DNA of 64,000 bases. Origin: Chrysopilus asiliformis. Its lineage: Eukaryota > Arthropoda > Insecta > Diptera > Rhagionidae. A model generated the notes under the pieces. The model ran no database searches. It was not told the origin of the DNA and worked only from the letters and a program-made list of their open reading frames with translations. The stretch covers positions 65,880,031-65,944,030 of the forward strand of contig OZ035961.1 of the NCBI GenBank assembly GCA_964034945.1. Direction: 5' to 3'. A program made the position numbers and the translations under genes. Numbering within the stretch: the stretch's first letter is position 1; the number at the start of each line of letters is the position of its first letter. Of the stretch, positions 1-11,250 are shown piece by piece.

Positions 1-17
1 TTTTAGGTTATTTAAAA

Positions 18-136
18 TTTCCGGGATTTTTTTTGGAGGTTTAATTTCCGGGATTTTGTTTTCCGGGATTTCGTATTTTCCGGGATTTTAAATTTGCGGG
101 ATTTTGTTAATTCCGGGATTTTGTTTTCCGGGATTA
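18..136. repeat. Short degenerate repeat, core TTCCGGGATTTTG
   Basis: About seven copies of a CCGGGATT core, spaced 13-27 bp apart, all on the same strand and separated by T-rich linkers. I see no coding potential. It may continue to the left of the window, or be the subterminal array of a TE whose other end is outside. Confidence 0.7.
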
Positions 137-265
137 AGTACGAATCCCTGGCAAATATCAGTATTTTCGTCATAACTGTAACTCATTTTTCAAATTACTA
201 ATTTATTCTTTAAATTTAAACACAACTTTTTTCCATTCAATAATTTTAAAAACCATTTTTCCATT

Positions 266-516
266 CTGTACCCCAGAGGTAAACTGTCGTAACTGACATT
301 TTGCAAATTACAGGAGAGCCATTTTTAGTTTGGAATTGCAAACTTTTTATTGTGTATGATTTTCGGTAATTATTGAAACTTTTGTAGTTTGTTTTATTTT
401 AGGACATTATTTAAACAAAATATTAGTTGATATAATTTGTACGTCCCCACAATGTTACAACAATAACCCCAAAATCGCGGTTTTGGCAGTTACGACAGTT
501 TACCTCTGGGGTACAG
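266..516. repeat. 30-bp perfect inverted repeat with 191-bp loop
   Basis: Positions 266-295 and 487-516 are exact reverse complements (30 of 30), starting CTGTACCCCAGAGG on the left arm. The match does not extend in either direction, so this looks like a small hairpin or MITE-like element, not the edge of a larger duplication. No clear target-site duplication is seen. Confidence 0.7.
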
Positions 517-905
517 CATTCATCGAACTGAAATTTCTGAAAATGTGGGCCCATTTCGTCGTCATTGACGAATACTTTCATAAAGAGAATGTTGTTCCGA
601 ACCCCATGTGCTTCCGAATCCGAATGAATGCCGACGTCCTCAGGATTGCCTATGATCAAAAATGAAAACGCCTAATAATTTTTTGTGACACGCCGCACAC
701 ATTATTCATTTTTTTAAAATTTTAAATTAATAAAAAATAAAATTAGTTACCAACGCGTGTCGCGATATTACTAAGACTATTGTGAAATTGTTTTTGATAA
801 ATGTTTTTGACATATGCATCGACATTTCACGAAGTTTGACATATGTGTATTCCAAATATATTAATCTATATGTATTTTCCAAAGGCACCTAAATGTAACC
901 TATAC

Positions 906-2057
906 AGTAGAGGCCACATCTATCAGTTTTCCATCAGTCGCAACTGTTACGGTTACGGTACTCGTCAGTTTTCCATCAGTTTTTTACATCTAGTTATGCG
1001 TTCACATCTATCAGTTGCGACTGACAGTTTTTTGTGAAAAGTTTCTATTCACTTTGATTGCAGACTTTAAAAAATGCGGGTGGATAATCGAGACAGATCG
1101 TGTTTATGCATTATTATTGCATTAAGTTCAAAAAATAAAATTCGGTTCTATTCTGATGCGCTACGACTGACGCGAACGTTCACACCAATAAGTTGGGTAT
1201 CAGTTTGCTAGAAAAACTGGGCATCAATCGTGTAACGCGACGCGTCTCCGTCTTTGAGCTGAGACGGCGACATCGACGCGACACGTTTTTCTAATCGTGT
1301 ATCGCGACACTAAAAAGTTTGAACGTTCAATGTATTGAATTTCTTAAAGCAATTATAGGTCATGCTAAATAAAGCTTTCCGAGCGCACAATACGGACCAG
1401 TTTTGCTCACTACAAATATCTTGCTACAGAAACGTCAAAATAAAAATGTTTGGATTAGCTGAAATTAATTTTATGTTAAGTTCGCCAGAAAAAAGTGAAT
1501 TACGAGTTGTTCGCAGGTTCTCAAGGGACAAAAATGATCCGTTCCAGCTCACCTCAAAACAGTAATGTATAATTAATAGACTTTTTGCTTGAAGTGAATA
1601 AAAATCAAATCCTCCCACAAGTTCTTTTCTTTTTGTTGCCGGAGGAACCAGTGTCAAACGCGCCCCTCGCTAAGGCATTATTTTCATCCATGAACCTTAC
1701 AAGGGTTTCCCACTGGTTTTCATTCGTTATCTTCCTGAAATAATATAAATTTATTATAATTTAAATACAAAAACTTTTATTTACTTTGGTTCCTCCATTG
1801 TGAAATGACAGACGAAATGACACTGAGCGACGCCTCGAACTGTGTCGCTGAACGAAAAGACACGTCGCAATACACTATTGCTTTTCTTAATGAAAGACGC
1901 AATTTCGTATCTGCGTCGCGTTACACGATTGATGCCCTGATCTGCCCACGAATTTTTTCGTGGTTGCCCATCAGTAGTCTGATTTTACGTTCACATCAAT
2001 CAGTTTCCCATCAGTTTCCCAAAAACTGATGGAAAACTGATAGATGTGGCCTCTACT
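906..2057. mobile_element. 1.15-kb non-autonomous DNA transposon with 32-bp TIRs
   Basis: The termini 906-937 and 2026-2057 are reverse complements (AGTAGAGGCCACATC at the left end) and the element is flanked by TAC at 903-905 and 2058-2060. A second, internal inverted pair, 1219-1243 and 1913-1937, matches over 25 bp (GGGCATCAATCGTG start). The interior has no transposase-like ORF. A 3-bp duplication is compatible with PIF/Harbinger or CACTA-type elements; the superfamily is not proven. Confidence 0.75.
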
Positions 2058-3178
2058 TACATCTACACATTCCATGGAATACAGGTTCCACTTGGTTAGT
2101 AAGTACGGTATTACAGTTGGCTTATTTAACCCGTCAACTTTTGGGTTAATGGCAGAATTCCTGCCCGAAACGTCTCTTAAACGAAAGTACAAACTTACAG
2201 TTCTAACACGCGATCTAAACTAAACACCTTTAGAATGAATGATTATTCTAACGGTTAACAAAGCCATATTGAATATTAAAAGTGTTTTTCAAAAATTCTA
2301 ATTGTTATTGAATTTAATGAAATAGTTTCTTTGCGAAATTCTTGAAATTTTTATGAATTTTTTTGATGTTTTACAAAATGACACATTTTTATTGATAATC
2401 TTGTACCATTTTTACCTTTAAAGAAAAAAAGGGTTGATTTAGGGTATTCGACCCAAAACGCTCATATTAGGGATTCTTGTACTTCAGTCTTGTTAAAACA
2501 AATAGTAAAGTTCTGAAAAGGGCCTTTTCTTGTTTACATTTTCCCTTTTAACGTCCAGTTTAGCATAAAAACTGCCGTGAAATAATTGAAGTTGGAACCC
2601 AGCAGTTAGCGCTTATTCTACCTAAATTTCTTGATTCATATTGTAACATCAAATTTTCAAAAATGTGTATTACTGGATTAGACATAAATGAGAAACAATT
2701 TATGAAAGAGTGAGAATGTTGTTTAATGGGGTTATTAGGTCTTGAATGATCCTATAAAGAAATGATTTCAAAGTGAAACTGTAAAAGTTATGAGGAATTT
2801 CATTTTTCATGTCCAAAGACACATAGAGAAAGTAAATATTATATCTACAGACTTAATAGAAGTGCTATTACACAATTTGGTTAGAAAACAAATCTGACAA
2901 AGTGTGAATTGGTTTTTTAGGTGGGTGTTATTGAATCCCATACAATAAAATAGAAGTATTTTTTAAGTGCAATAACTAGGCAATAACTTGAGCAATAACT
3001 TGTATCGTCGCAAAATAATACTGATTGATAAAGTTTTTGTCGAAATTATAAACCACAGAAGAAGCAGCGAGTGACCGAAACTACATTTACGTATTTCCCT
3101 GATAATGTGTTGCAGCCGCCTAAAAAGAGAAATAATAAAATTCAGGTGAAATCAAAAGGAAATTTGGAACTGATACTA
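2058..3178. other. AT-rich stretch with no recognised feature
   Basis: Both strands lack open frames with recognisable protein similarity. There are no obvious inverted or tandem repeats here. Confidence 0.5.
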
Positions 3179-3509
3179 TCACCTTAATTTTTCCGGCCAG
3201 CTGGATATCCATGAGTTTGCCAACATGTAGCGAAGTTCCTCTCGGTATAAGAGTCCACCTGTTTCGTGCTTAAGATTTTGATCGGCATGCATGCTGTCAT
3301 CATCCCTCTTAACGAACACATTCTCCGCCCTGGTGTAGACATACTTGAAGTTAATATCCAGTGGTAGATTTACTATGAAAACATCATTTTTAATTGCAAG
3401 TTACTGGTTACTAGCCACATTTCTGATAAATTCAGAGGTAGCTGCCCCTAGCATTCTGACATCTTTACTAATATTCTCGATCTTCTCTACTCGGACTATC
3501 TGTTCTTTT
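3179..3509 (-). pseudogene. Coding relic, possible FP-like (Baculo_FP) TE ORF1, downstream half
   Basis: Reading the minus strand gives one frame from the TTAA at 3510-3513 to a stop at 3179-3181, with a single internal stop (after ...FIRNVASNQ). The first part is charged and coiled-coil-like (KKEQIVRVEKIENISKDV); the second contains FKYVYTRAENVFVKRDD, which resembles the C-terminal FP-like domain found in some insect retroelement ORF1 proteins. That assignment is inference from memory of the pattern. The frame continues exactly into 5337-5478 if the MITE and one TTAA between them are ignored, so the two pieces were one coding stretch before the insertion. Confidence 0.4.
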
Positions 3510-3701
3510 TTAACACTAGATTGCCCAAGCAAGTCATTTTGACTGCTTTTTAATTTCAATCAGAAAAACAATTATGTATGTATATCATGACACAATTTGT
3601 TAGAATTTTGTGACTTTTTGTACAACATATAAATGCGTTTATTAATAATTGTAGTTACCTCGCCCCTCCTTCATTTCCGGTATATATATATGTGTTATAC
3701 C

Positions 3702-5270
3702 TAAGGTGACCACCTGTACCGAAATGACCGGTACAGTACCGAAATTTGGCACCGTGTACCGGTGTACCGAAGCTTTGCTTCCGAAATCCTGACAAAGCAA
3801 ATTCAAATATCGAAATTTTTGGTATTTTTGGTATTGCTAGAATCGGAGCGGATTGAAAGCTATGTAGACGACACTTTACTATTCTGAATTCCTTATTTCA
3901 CTGGTAGATGTCGTACCATAATCTACTCTCAACTCAACCCTATTAACATTTGTCAAATATAACCTTACTTTTGATTTGGTCGGAAATCATTTTCTATTTG
4001 TTTACTGTGCGAGTGGCGAAACTAAAAGCATTTTGCGATTCAGTCGATGTCGAATACCAAAAACTGCTTGGCTACTCCAAAACTCGCTTTCTGGGCCTAT
4101 TGTCGGCTGTCGATGCGATTTTACGGATTTTCGATGGATTGAAAGAATATTTTCTGAACAATGATAGCAGCCCAGTAATGTTGAACATTTTTTTTAAGGA
4201 ACCATTGGCGCAGATTTGGCTGCTATTTCTTCGTGACCAAGTACGTAAATAATTTGTATTAATAACATTATTGACTTTTTAATTGATTGAATTTATTTGT
4301 GTAGGCAGCACTCTTTAATCGGACAGTAAAATTAATTGAAGGCGATTCCGTATCGGCGATGGAAGTCGGACATGCACTTCATCTTTTCATAGAATCGCTT
4401 GAATCACGACAAAAAAACAATTTTTTGTCTGCAGCAGTGCAAAACGAAATTGAAAGAGTCACAATTTGTGACGACACTGTAACGAAAGAACGAGTACTTG
4501 TAATAGCTCGATCGTTTTACGGTACGTATTACAAACATTTTATCTTGAGTGTTAGCTGTTTTCAATGTTTTCTTATTCAATTTGCTTATTAGCGGAGTGC
4601 TTGGAATACATCCAGAAGTGGATTATTCAATTTGATCACCTGATGATCTTCGTTTGGTCCGCACTCGACCAAATGCCAGAATGGGAATATATTGAAGCCT
4701 CCGCGAAATTCATTGCGTCGAAGAACCGTTTTGACATCGAATTGTACGATACCGAACTGTTCGATCAATTCGTCTTTTTGACTAAATATGTAACCGAAGA
4801 AAAGATTCAATCATGGGAAGAGAATAGCGTTGCTACCGATCAACGATGGGTGGAATGCTTCCAACATTTCGGAAAAAATAACATTCCCTACAATCACCTA
4901 CTTAAAATCGTTTCGTACATTCTGTGTCTGCCCGGAACTTCGGCGACCGTTGAGAGAGTGTTTTCTCTAATAAATGAAATATGGTCCAGTGATAAAACCC
5001 GGTTGAGTATTAAAACATTGAGGGATCTTCTGTACATAAGATACAACATGAAAATGTCATGCCTCGAGTTTTTCGAATTCCTAAAATCCCAGCCTAAAAT
5101 GCTAGAAGAAATTGGATCTGATGGCAAGTATGCATTTAAAAACAATAACATGTAACATTGAGAATTGTAATGATTTTTATTGAATAAAACTGTCTGTATT
5201 GGGCACATTCTCGAGTTTGTAAATTTTTTTTTGTGTACCGAAATTGGCTAGGCGATAAGTGGTCACGTTA
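3702..5270 (+). mobile_element. hAT transposon with 8-bp TSD GTTATACC
   Basis: The ends read TAAGGTGACCACCT at 3702 and the complement of TAACGTGACCACTT at 5270. The 8-bp duplication GTTATACC is intact at 3694-3701 and 5271-5278. The element is 1569 bp and carries a spliced transposase gene. It lies within the piggyBac-type MITE and is therefore younger. CGGTACAGTACCG-like subterminal motifs are repeated near the left end. Confidence 0.9.
3950..5155 (+). pseudogene. hAT transposase, N-terminally truncated, three exons
   Basis: The C-terminal part of a hAT-superfamily transposase, which cuts and pastes the element as a nuclear DDE enzyme. Exon 1 ends at 4240, exon 2 is 4305-4521, exon 3 is 4593-5155. 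Both introns (64 and 71 bp) start GTACGT and end TAG, and joining them gives one frame of about 356 codons from 3950. The exon 1 motif KLLGYSKTRFLGLLSAVDAI and the terminal dimerisation motif LPGTSATVERVFSLINE are characteristic of the family. Full hAT proteins are usually 550-700 residues with a BED zinc finger; the N-terminal half, including the first catalytic Asp, is not visible, and 3950 is not an ATG. It is therefore probably inactive, although the remaining frame has no stop. Confidence 0.8.
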
Positions 5271-5336
5271 GTTATACCTATATTGCCTCAAGCAGTCATT
5301 TTGACTGCTTGACTTCCTTGGGCAATCTAGTGTTAA

Positions 5337-5478
5337 GTCGTTGTATTCTCTCGAAAGGAAGTCACTTCTTTACATCTGATAGATCAGAAACTGTACAATT
5401 TAACTTATCATTCATCGAGGACAAGAGATCATCTTTTTTGGATTTCCTCGATGATACAGTCGTACATTTATTACAAAT
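5337..5478 (-). pseudogene. Upstream half of the relic interrupted by the piggyBac MITE
   Basis: This minus-strand frame (contains KKDDLLSSMNDKLNCTVSDL) runs with one internal stop into TTAA at 5333-5336 and continues in register in 3509-3179. I could not place its product with confidence; see the downstream half. Confidence 0.35.
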
Positions 5479-6857
5479 CTACACCACGTTTTCATCGATA
5501 CCTCTCGTATGTCCGCATAATTAAGACTACAGCAAACAGAGTGGTGCATTCGATGCAGGGTTCCTCGCCAACGTCCAACGAGCATCGTTCTTTCTAAGAT
5601 TGTTACCCGCCATCAATAATTGTGTGTTTATTTTACTAATTGTTTCAAACCGCGAATTGGAACATGAACACTACTCACTTTATGACCTTTGAACAGCAAC
5701 GAAATCTAGGAATTTCCACGGCGGTTTCCCACAATATTTCCACGATGATTTCAAACTATTGCTGCTTTCGACTATTTATTATTGGTAATTTGAAACACTG
5801 AACATTATGTTTAAATTAAAACTATTTTGGCTTTCAAGAATGCCCAACAAACGATACGGAAGAAAAGAAAATTTCTCAAAGTAAAGTGAAATGTAATACT
5901 GAAACAATCTAAAAAAATTAACACTAAAACAATTTGGATTTTGAGGCAACCATTTAGCACTCAAATTTGAACAATGAATTCGTATTAACTTTCTGCCAGA
6001 GAAATTCTGTCCCGACCGAAACGAAATACATTTAGCAATCTGCGATGCTCTTGATAAAAAAGTAGGAACCGTTGTTTTAATTGCTGTGAGATAATCAGTA
6101 CTATTACACGATAAACCACTTCACTTGGCTCATCTCCAAAATTTTACAACTTTAAGATGCCTTCTCTAAATGATTTTTTTTCTGCAAGCTCGAGAGCTCT
6201 GCTACCACCGCTAAATTTGATGAAGATGCAATGGAGAATATTATGGGATTTTTTAGGAAGTTCAATGCTGCGTATTTCCCTCTAAGAAAGTTCCTCGCAC
6301 CTTTTATTTAACTTGCTGTTCCCAATATGAAACTATTCGTGGACTGCAGCGCAATGAGTGGGAATTTAAGGATCACCGTCAGATCGGCACGCTAGCAGAT
6401 TTTGCCGTGATCTCAGCAAAATGTTGCTTTGTTTGCTTGAAATGACGCTGTTCAAGAAGTGGCTCTATGCGAAGATGAATTACCTCAAAAGGTTATGTAC
6501 ATGAAAATGTTTGATCAAATTAAACGCGTAGAATTCCAATTTCATGCACGTGAACCACGTCCCGCAGGTGAGATCTTGATGCTATTGAGTCTCAACAAAA
6601 AATTTTGGTAGAGGAAAAAAGGTTCTCATTTCCTTGGACTTTAAAGTATTCTGAAAAATGGTTATTGGCACCACGTGTACTATCACCGTATTGAGCAGTA
6701 TTTACTTTATAGATTTTCTCGCCTTGAGTTTAATTTTTCCGGTTTACGTGCACAATTATATAAGGAAAACTCAATATATCTATTAATTTCCTCCAAAAAT
6801 TTAAAAAAAAAATTTACATTGATCTAATGATCGATCTTCGGTCTGCTCCCCAGGACG
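5479..6857. other. No recognised gene; degraded sequence
   Basis: AT-rich. A short plus-strand frame near 6330-6440 (TIRGLQRNEWEFKDHRQIG) looks protein-like but ends after about 40 codons, and I cannot assign it. No TIRs were found. Confidence 0.4.
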
Positions 6858-7103
6858 GTGCAAAGAAAAGAGAACGCTTCGTTGCCGCTCGTACTAGATG
6901 AAAATGGAGAGCGTCAACAAACTTGGCCACATCACCAACGTTATGAATTTCCGTTTAAAGGGCAAGATACATTGAATCGTGTTTGTCGCATCAAATGTGA
7001 CGCCAAGAAAAAGGAGTCTTCAAAATTTGAATTTTATTTTGATTTTGTTAACGGAGATTTTAATGAAATGCTACAGGAACGACGAAGAATGTCGCCAGAA
7101 TGA
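6858..7103 (+). CDS. Unrecognised 81-codon ORF
   Basis: A charged, Lys- and Glu-rich frame that starts at GTG, not ATG (QRKENASLPLVLDENGERQQ at the start), and ends at 7103. The composition is more protein-like than that of neighbouring random ORFs, and an upstream AG could serve as an acceptor, so it may be a relic exon. There is no family I recognise. Confidence 0.15.
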   Translation: MQRKENASLPLVLDENGERQQTWPHHQRYEFPFKGQDTLNRVCRIKCDAKKKESSKFEFYFDFVNGDFNEMLQERRRMSPE

Positions 7104-7139
7104 TCTCAACTAGAATTGCCTCTCTCGATGTTCCATTAG

Positions 7140-8426
7140 ATAAGTATGTAATACTCAACCCAATGATAGACAGTTTATCAAATGCATTTTTTGAAAAAAA
7201 AACTAGGAATGATTTGGACCCTTTCTAGCACACATAACAACTGTCAATTGTTTGACTTTGCGTTAAAAATAGGTTCGATAATGAAAAACTTTTATATGAA
7301 ATTTCCGAATCACAATCAGAAAAAAAAAATATCAGTTGTGGTCAACACAAAACTTTCTTTTACAAAATCTACGACCCTGTGCAATTTACGCTAGAGCCCT
7401 GTCGCGTTGTCAACCTAAGACGACCTCCCAATGAATTCTGGGTTTATTCAAAAATATCAAAAACGTACAAAATTTGAGATAACTTGAGAACTGTAAAAGA
7501 TATCAATTTACGGTAAATGGCAAAAATGTAGAAAATGTTAACATCTTTAATTATTCTTTTAACTGATTTGTCGAAAAACCGTTAGTTTGCAAATTATTCG
7601 CAAACATATGATTTTTTACATATTAATGAAAATATCTCAATAACGGTAAAAGATAACGGATAACGGCAAAAGACAAAATTGTGCAGAATGCCATTCTCAT
7701 TAATTCACTTCATACATTCAGTCAGCAAAAACTCGTTAGTTTTCGAGATAATCGCAAAAAACTGTTTTTTTTTGGAAATAACGGTTTATCTCGATAACAG
7801 GTTGAGATATCGAGTTATAGCTAAAGACAAAAGTGTGGGAAATTTTATTTTCTCCAAGTTTTGTCATACTTAAGACCACTAAAAAACGCGTAGTTTGGGA
7901 GTAAATCGAGAAAAACGAAATTGCGATTTTTGAAAAACCGCCATTTTGGATACTTCCGGTTAACGGATTTCCACCAAAAGTTGATAGGATCGTCCCATTT
8001 CAGGACCCAACATGCCTATAAAATTTCATGGCGCTAGCTCTATTAGTTTTTGAGAAATCTTGTACACAGACTGACAGACTGACAGACAGAAAGACATTTT
8101 TTTAATATGACTCCAATCGACTCAGGAATGATCGGGAAATGTTTTTTAGGCAAAATTAAGAGGTCGAAATTTTTCATGAATACAATACTTTATTATACTC
8201 CGTAGAAGAAAGTAAAAATTCATTAATTTGATCAACTGATATTTTATGGAATGAATTAACAAAAATATTAATTTGATCAATTGATATTTCATGAAATGAC
8301 TGAAAATGAGTATTTAAATCGTATTTTTTTTTGTTTTAATTTCCTGAAAACAAATTAAACATCGCATTGTGTTATTACACCGAATAAAGAAACAATTATA
8401 TCCAAAACTCGTGTAAAAAAAGAGCA
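7140..8426. repeat. Repeat A relic interrupted by repeat H
   Basis: 7180-7330 and 8220-8410 match parts of repeat A elsewhere (16500-16740, and 54300-54440 in reverse), including the shared stretch TGTTATTACACCGAATAAAG. The material between, about 7395-8215, is a different repeat (H) that recurs in the core of the hAT at 17690-18000 and at about 12010-12330. H contains a short (GACAGACT)n tract at 8070-8095. Nothing is coding. Confidence 0.5.
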
Positions 8427-8890
8427 CTAAAAAAAATTTTTCTAAAAAAAATAAAACCGACTTTAAAAAAAAAACTGAAAAGAGAAAAAAGCACTAAAAA
8501 GAAAAAAATAATTTCAAACTATGTCCATTAATAGCGTATTTGAAATTTGGCTTTTTTGGAGTGGCGTTAAATTTACACTAAATAAAATCGTTGTAAAATT
8601 TCTATTGTAAGAGCCGTGTCTATAGTTAATCTGTTTGACAACAAAATTTTTGGAGTCGATCTTAGTTCTTAGTTAGCCTTAAGGGTTAGAAAGTATGTAA
8701 ACGATTAGCCTTAAGGGTTAGAAAGTATGTAATTTATTTTAGTTGCAAATTTAACGCCACTCCAAAAAAGCCAAATTTCAAATACGCTATTAATGGACAT
8801 AGTTTGAAATTATTTTTTTCTTTTTAGTGCTTTTTTCTCTTTTCAGTTTTTTTTTTAAAGTCGGTTTTATTTTTTTTAGAAAAATTTTTT
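8427..8890. repeat. Foldback with about 145-bp arms
   Basis: The left arm 8427-8577 and right arm 8745-8890 are near-perfect complements (AAAACCGACTTT, then GCACTAAAAAGAAAAAAATA, then GGCGTTAAATTT). The loop holds a direct duplication of a roughly 28-bp unit beginning AGCCTTAAGGGTTAG (8674-8728). Confidence 0.8.
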
Positions 8891-9113
8891 TTTATTTCGA
8901 ACGTTTTTAGTTTCAATTTTTAATATAGGTAAAATTACAAAGGGTTTGAGGGGATAAGTCCGCAGATGAGAAATATATAAAAGAATCTTCCAAATATTGT
9001 ACTGAACACAATACAAAGAATTTTACTCGATATCCCAAGCAGGGAGGGGTTTGAAGGGGTAGGTTAACACGGGGGAAATATATAAGAGAACCTTCCTTGT
9101 GTTGTACTGAACA

Positions 9114-9358
9114 CAAGGCCCAATTAACCATAGGGCTAATTGGGCTACAGCCCAGGGGCGCCATCGATCTGAGGCGATGAAATTTTGATTGCTTTTTTTT
9201 AATTTTCTTTATATTTAGCGTATCTGTAATTTAAGTTAGTACTGTGTTTTGAATTAAAGAATATTTTAAAAAATGAAATTGCATTTTTACAATAAAACTA
9301 TGTAAGGGTGCAAAATTTTATTTAACCCAGGGCGCTCAAACTTGTTAATACGGCTCTG
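9114..9358 (-). mobile_element. 245-bp hAT MITE, TSD ACTGAACA
   Basis: In minus-strand reading it starts CAGAGCCGTATTAACAAG and is bounded by ACTGAACA at 9106-9113 and 9359-9366. The other copy of F has the same insertion at 62052-62296, so the hAT was present before F was duplicated. Confidence 0.8.
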
Positions 9359-9850
9359 ACTGAACACAACGTAAAAATATAACAAAAGCTATAATTGCCA
9401 ATCTGGCAATTATTGAAAACCTGTATGGTGATATTGGTATCTTAATTTGAGCACTTGTACCAAAATTACACTTTGAAGTCGAACTTTCCAATCAGATTTT
9501 TTAAAATTTATTCCAATCGGATTTTGATGTATGGGAGTTTTATGTAGAATCATATTCTAAATAACTTTTGTTCTTAGACTTTTTTGATAAGATGCACCGT
9601 TTTTGAGAAATTCGGAAAAAACGTTTTCGTTTGTATGGGGGGTACCCCCCCTAATGGTCCATTTTTGCCCATGAACCAACCGGAGTCCAACCAGGAACTT
9701 TCTCTACAACTTTCTCTTTGGGATGACCAAAATCGGTCAACCCAGTAAAAAGTTAGGCGTGAACATACATTAAAAAAAAAAAAAAAAATATTCAGGTGGA
9801 ATTGAGAACCTTTTCCTTTTTGGAAGTCGGTTAAAAAGTCACCGGATTCT

Positions 9851-10265
9851 TGTTTTGTCAACGCTGAGGATCGGTGTTGCCATTGTCAATAAATTACTGT
9901 TTTCTTGGTAATTTATGTTTAAAATTAGGCTAATAGTGTAGCGCCAAAATACTCAAATTACGTTATTATTGTATACATTTTATTGTATGAAGGGGGGGTC
10001 GCGATGACAATTTTGATTGAAAATTGGGCCGCGAATACTGAAAGGTTGAGAAACGCTGGTCTATGAATATTAAAACCACTACATGCAAACAAAATTTCCA
10101 GTAAAATTTTTATTGAGTGGTTTGCCATCCCTTTCCCACTTGATGAAAAAGTCATAAGAAATCTGACATTTCACTCACTTTGCCAGTAAAAATATAAATA
10201 CCCGTTTTTCTAAATCCACCTTTACTCGCTTTGACTGTTGAATTGAACTCTGGATTTCCTTATGG
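9851..10265. other. Possible degraded hAT end
   Basis: Near 9985-10058 the sequence GGTTGAGAAACGCTG preceded by GGGGGGGTCGCGA resembles the common hAT terminus CAGCGTTTCTCAACC...CGCGACCCCC in reverse. No partner TIR or TSD was found, so this is only suggestive. Confidence 0.3.
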
Positions 10266-11250
10266 GAGCTGGCCGAATGCAAAAGCGCCCGAAGCAAAGC
10301 GAAGGAAGCGAAGCTTTGATTTCAGCAATTCTCAATTCGACGCTTTGTTTATGCGCTTTGACAGTTCTGGCAACTGAGTTTTGACGTGGATACGTCTTGG
10401 ATTTTGGCTATGGGGATACAAATTAGAAAATCGGCTTGCTGCCATGATAACAAATTTGCAATCGATGAAACTCGATAATTTGTGGTGACATCCGAACAGA
10501 AACTGTGTTATAAGATCCGGCCTACATTACTTTAATTATTTTATAAAATTATTATTATAAATAAAATTATTATATTATAAAATTATGAAACCGAATATCT
10601 CAAAAACGGTGCATCTTATCAAAAAAGTGCAAGAACAAAAGTTATTTAGGATATGATTCTACATAAAACTCATATACATCAAAATCCGATTGGAATAAAT
10701 TTTAAAAAAATCTAATTAGAAAGTTTGACTTCAAACTGGAATTTTTATACAATTGTTCGCCGTTCACTTAAATCACCATACGGATTTTCAATAATTGCCA
10801 GATGGGCAATTATAGCTTTTGTTATGTTTTAAATAAAAATTTGTTTCCTTAATTTCCTTTTCACTAAAATTTCTTACTTAAATATCTATTGGCGATCGTT
10901 GTAGGCGGATCCACGTCTTCTGGCCGTCTCTACGAGACAGATACCTTGCTTTTTTCACCCAATCGATGGAATAAAACAATAATAGCATACAATGCTTTAT
11001 AAATTATTTTTTATTATTAAAATGTTTGTACAAACTTTTTTTTTCATTCAGAAAATAAAAATACAAGAGAATTGCCAGATCAAAGCGCTCTTAGCAAAGC
11101 GTAAATTGGGCCTGGAGATGCTTTGCTTGCTTTGTCGCCTCGAATGCTTCAGAAAACCAAAGCAAGCAAAGCTTCTATTCGCCCATCACCTTAAGAAAGG
11201 TATCCATCACCTTAAATCGAAGCTTCGGACGCTTGCATCTTGCCGTTAGG
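10266..11250. mobile_element. Inverted-repeat element with iterated GCAAAGC motif
   Basis: The two ends are imperfect inverted repeats (GGCCGAATGCAAAAGCG on the left; complement of CGGCAAGATGCAAGCG on the right). Multiple GCAAAGC/GCTTTGC copies are clustered at 10290-10370 and 11080-11180. The interior includes a segment of repeat B at about 10590-10835. No clear TSD, so a hAT-like origin is inference from architecture. Confidence 0.45.

Larger units (their letters stand above)
3514..5332. mobile_element. piggyBac-type MITE (TTAA target), carrying a nested hAT element
   Basis: The TIR is CACTAGATTGCCCAAG at 3514 and its complement ending at 5332, directly flanked by TTAA at 3510-3513 and 5333-5336. 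Subterminal palindromes built on AAGTCATTTTGACTGC follow each TIR. Without the nested hAT and its 8-bp duplication the element is only about 240 bp, so it is a MITE that never carried a transposase. TTAA duplication and the TIR start are diagnostic of the piggyBac superfamily. Confidence 0.85.
8427..9850 (-). mobile_element. Composite repeat F, copy 1
   Basis: In minus-strand reading it starts TTAACCGACTTCCAAAAAGG (near 9836), then an oligo-T tract, a segment of repeat B (9360-9610), a nested hAT MITE, and ends with a large hairpin. The same modules in the same order occur on the plus strand at 61583-63137. The end motif AACCGACTT occurs at both ends. Sequences of this AACCGACTTC type are dispersed in many insect genomes; the class is unresolved. 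The 83-codon frame at 8913-9164 is conserved in both copies but is not a gene. Confidence 0.7.

Noticed and set aside
8913..9164. 83-codon frame conserved at 62246-62497
   Set aside because: Conservation comes from repeat F being duplicated. The frame crosses the hAT MITE boundary and has no domain.
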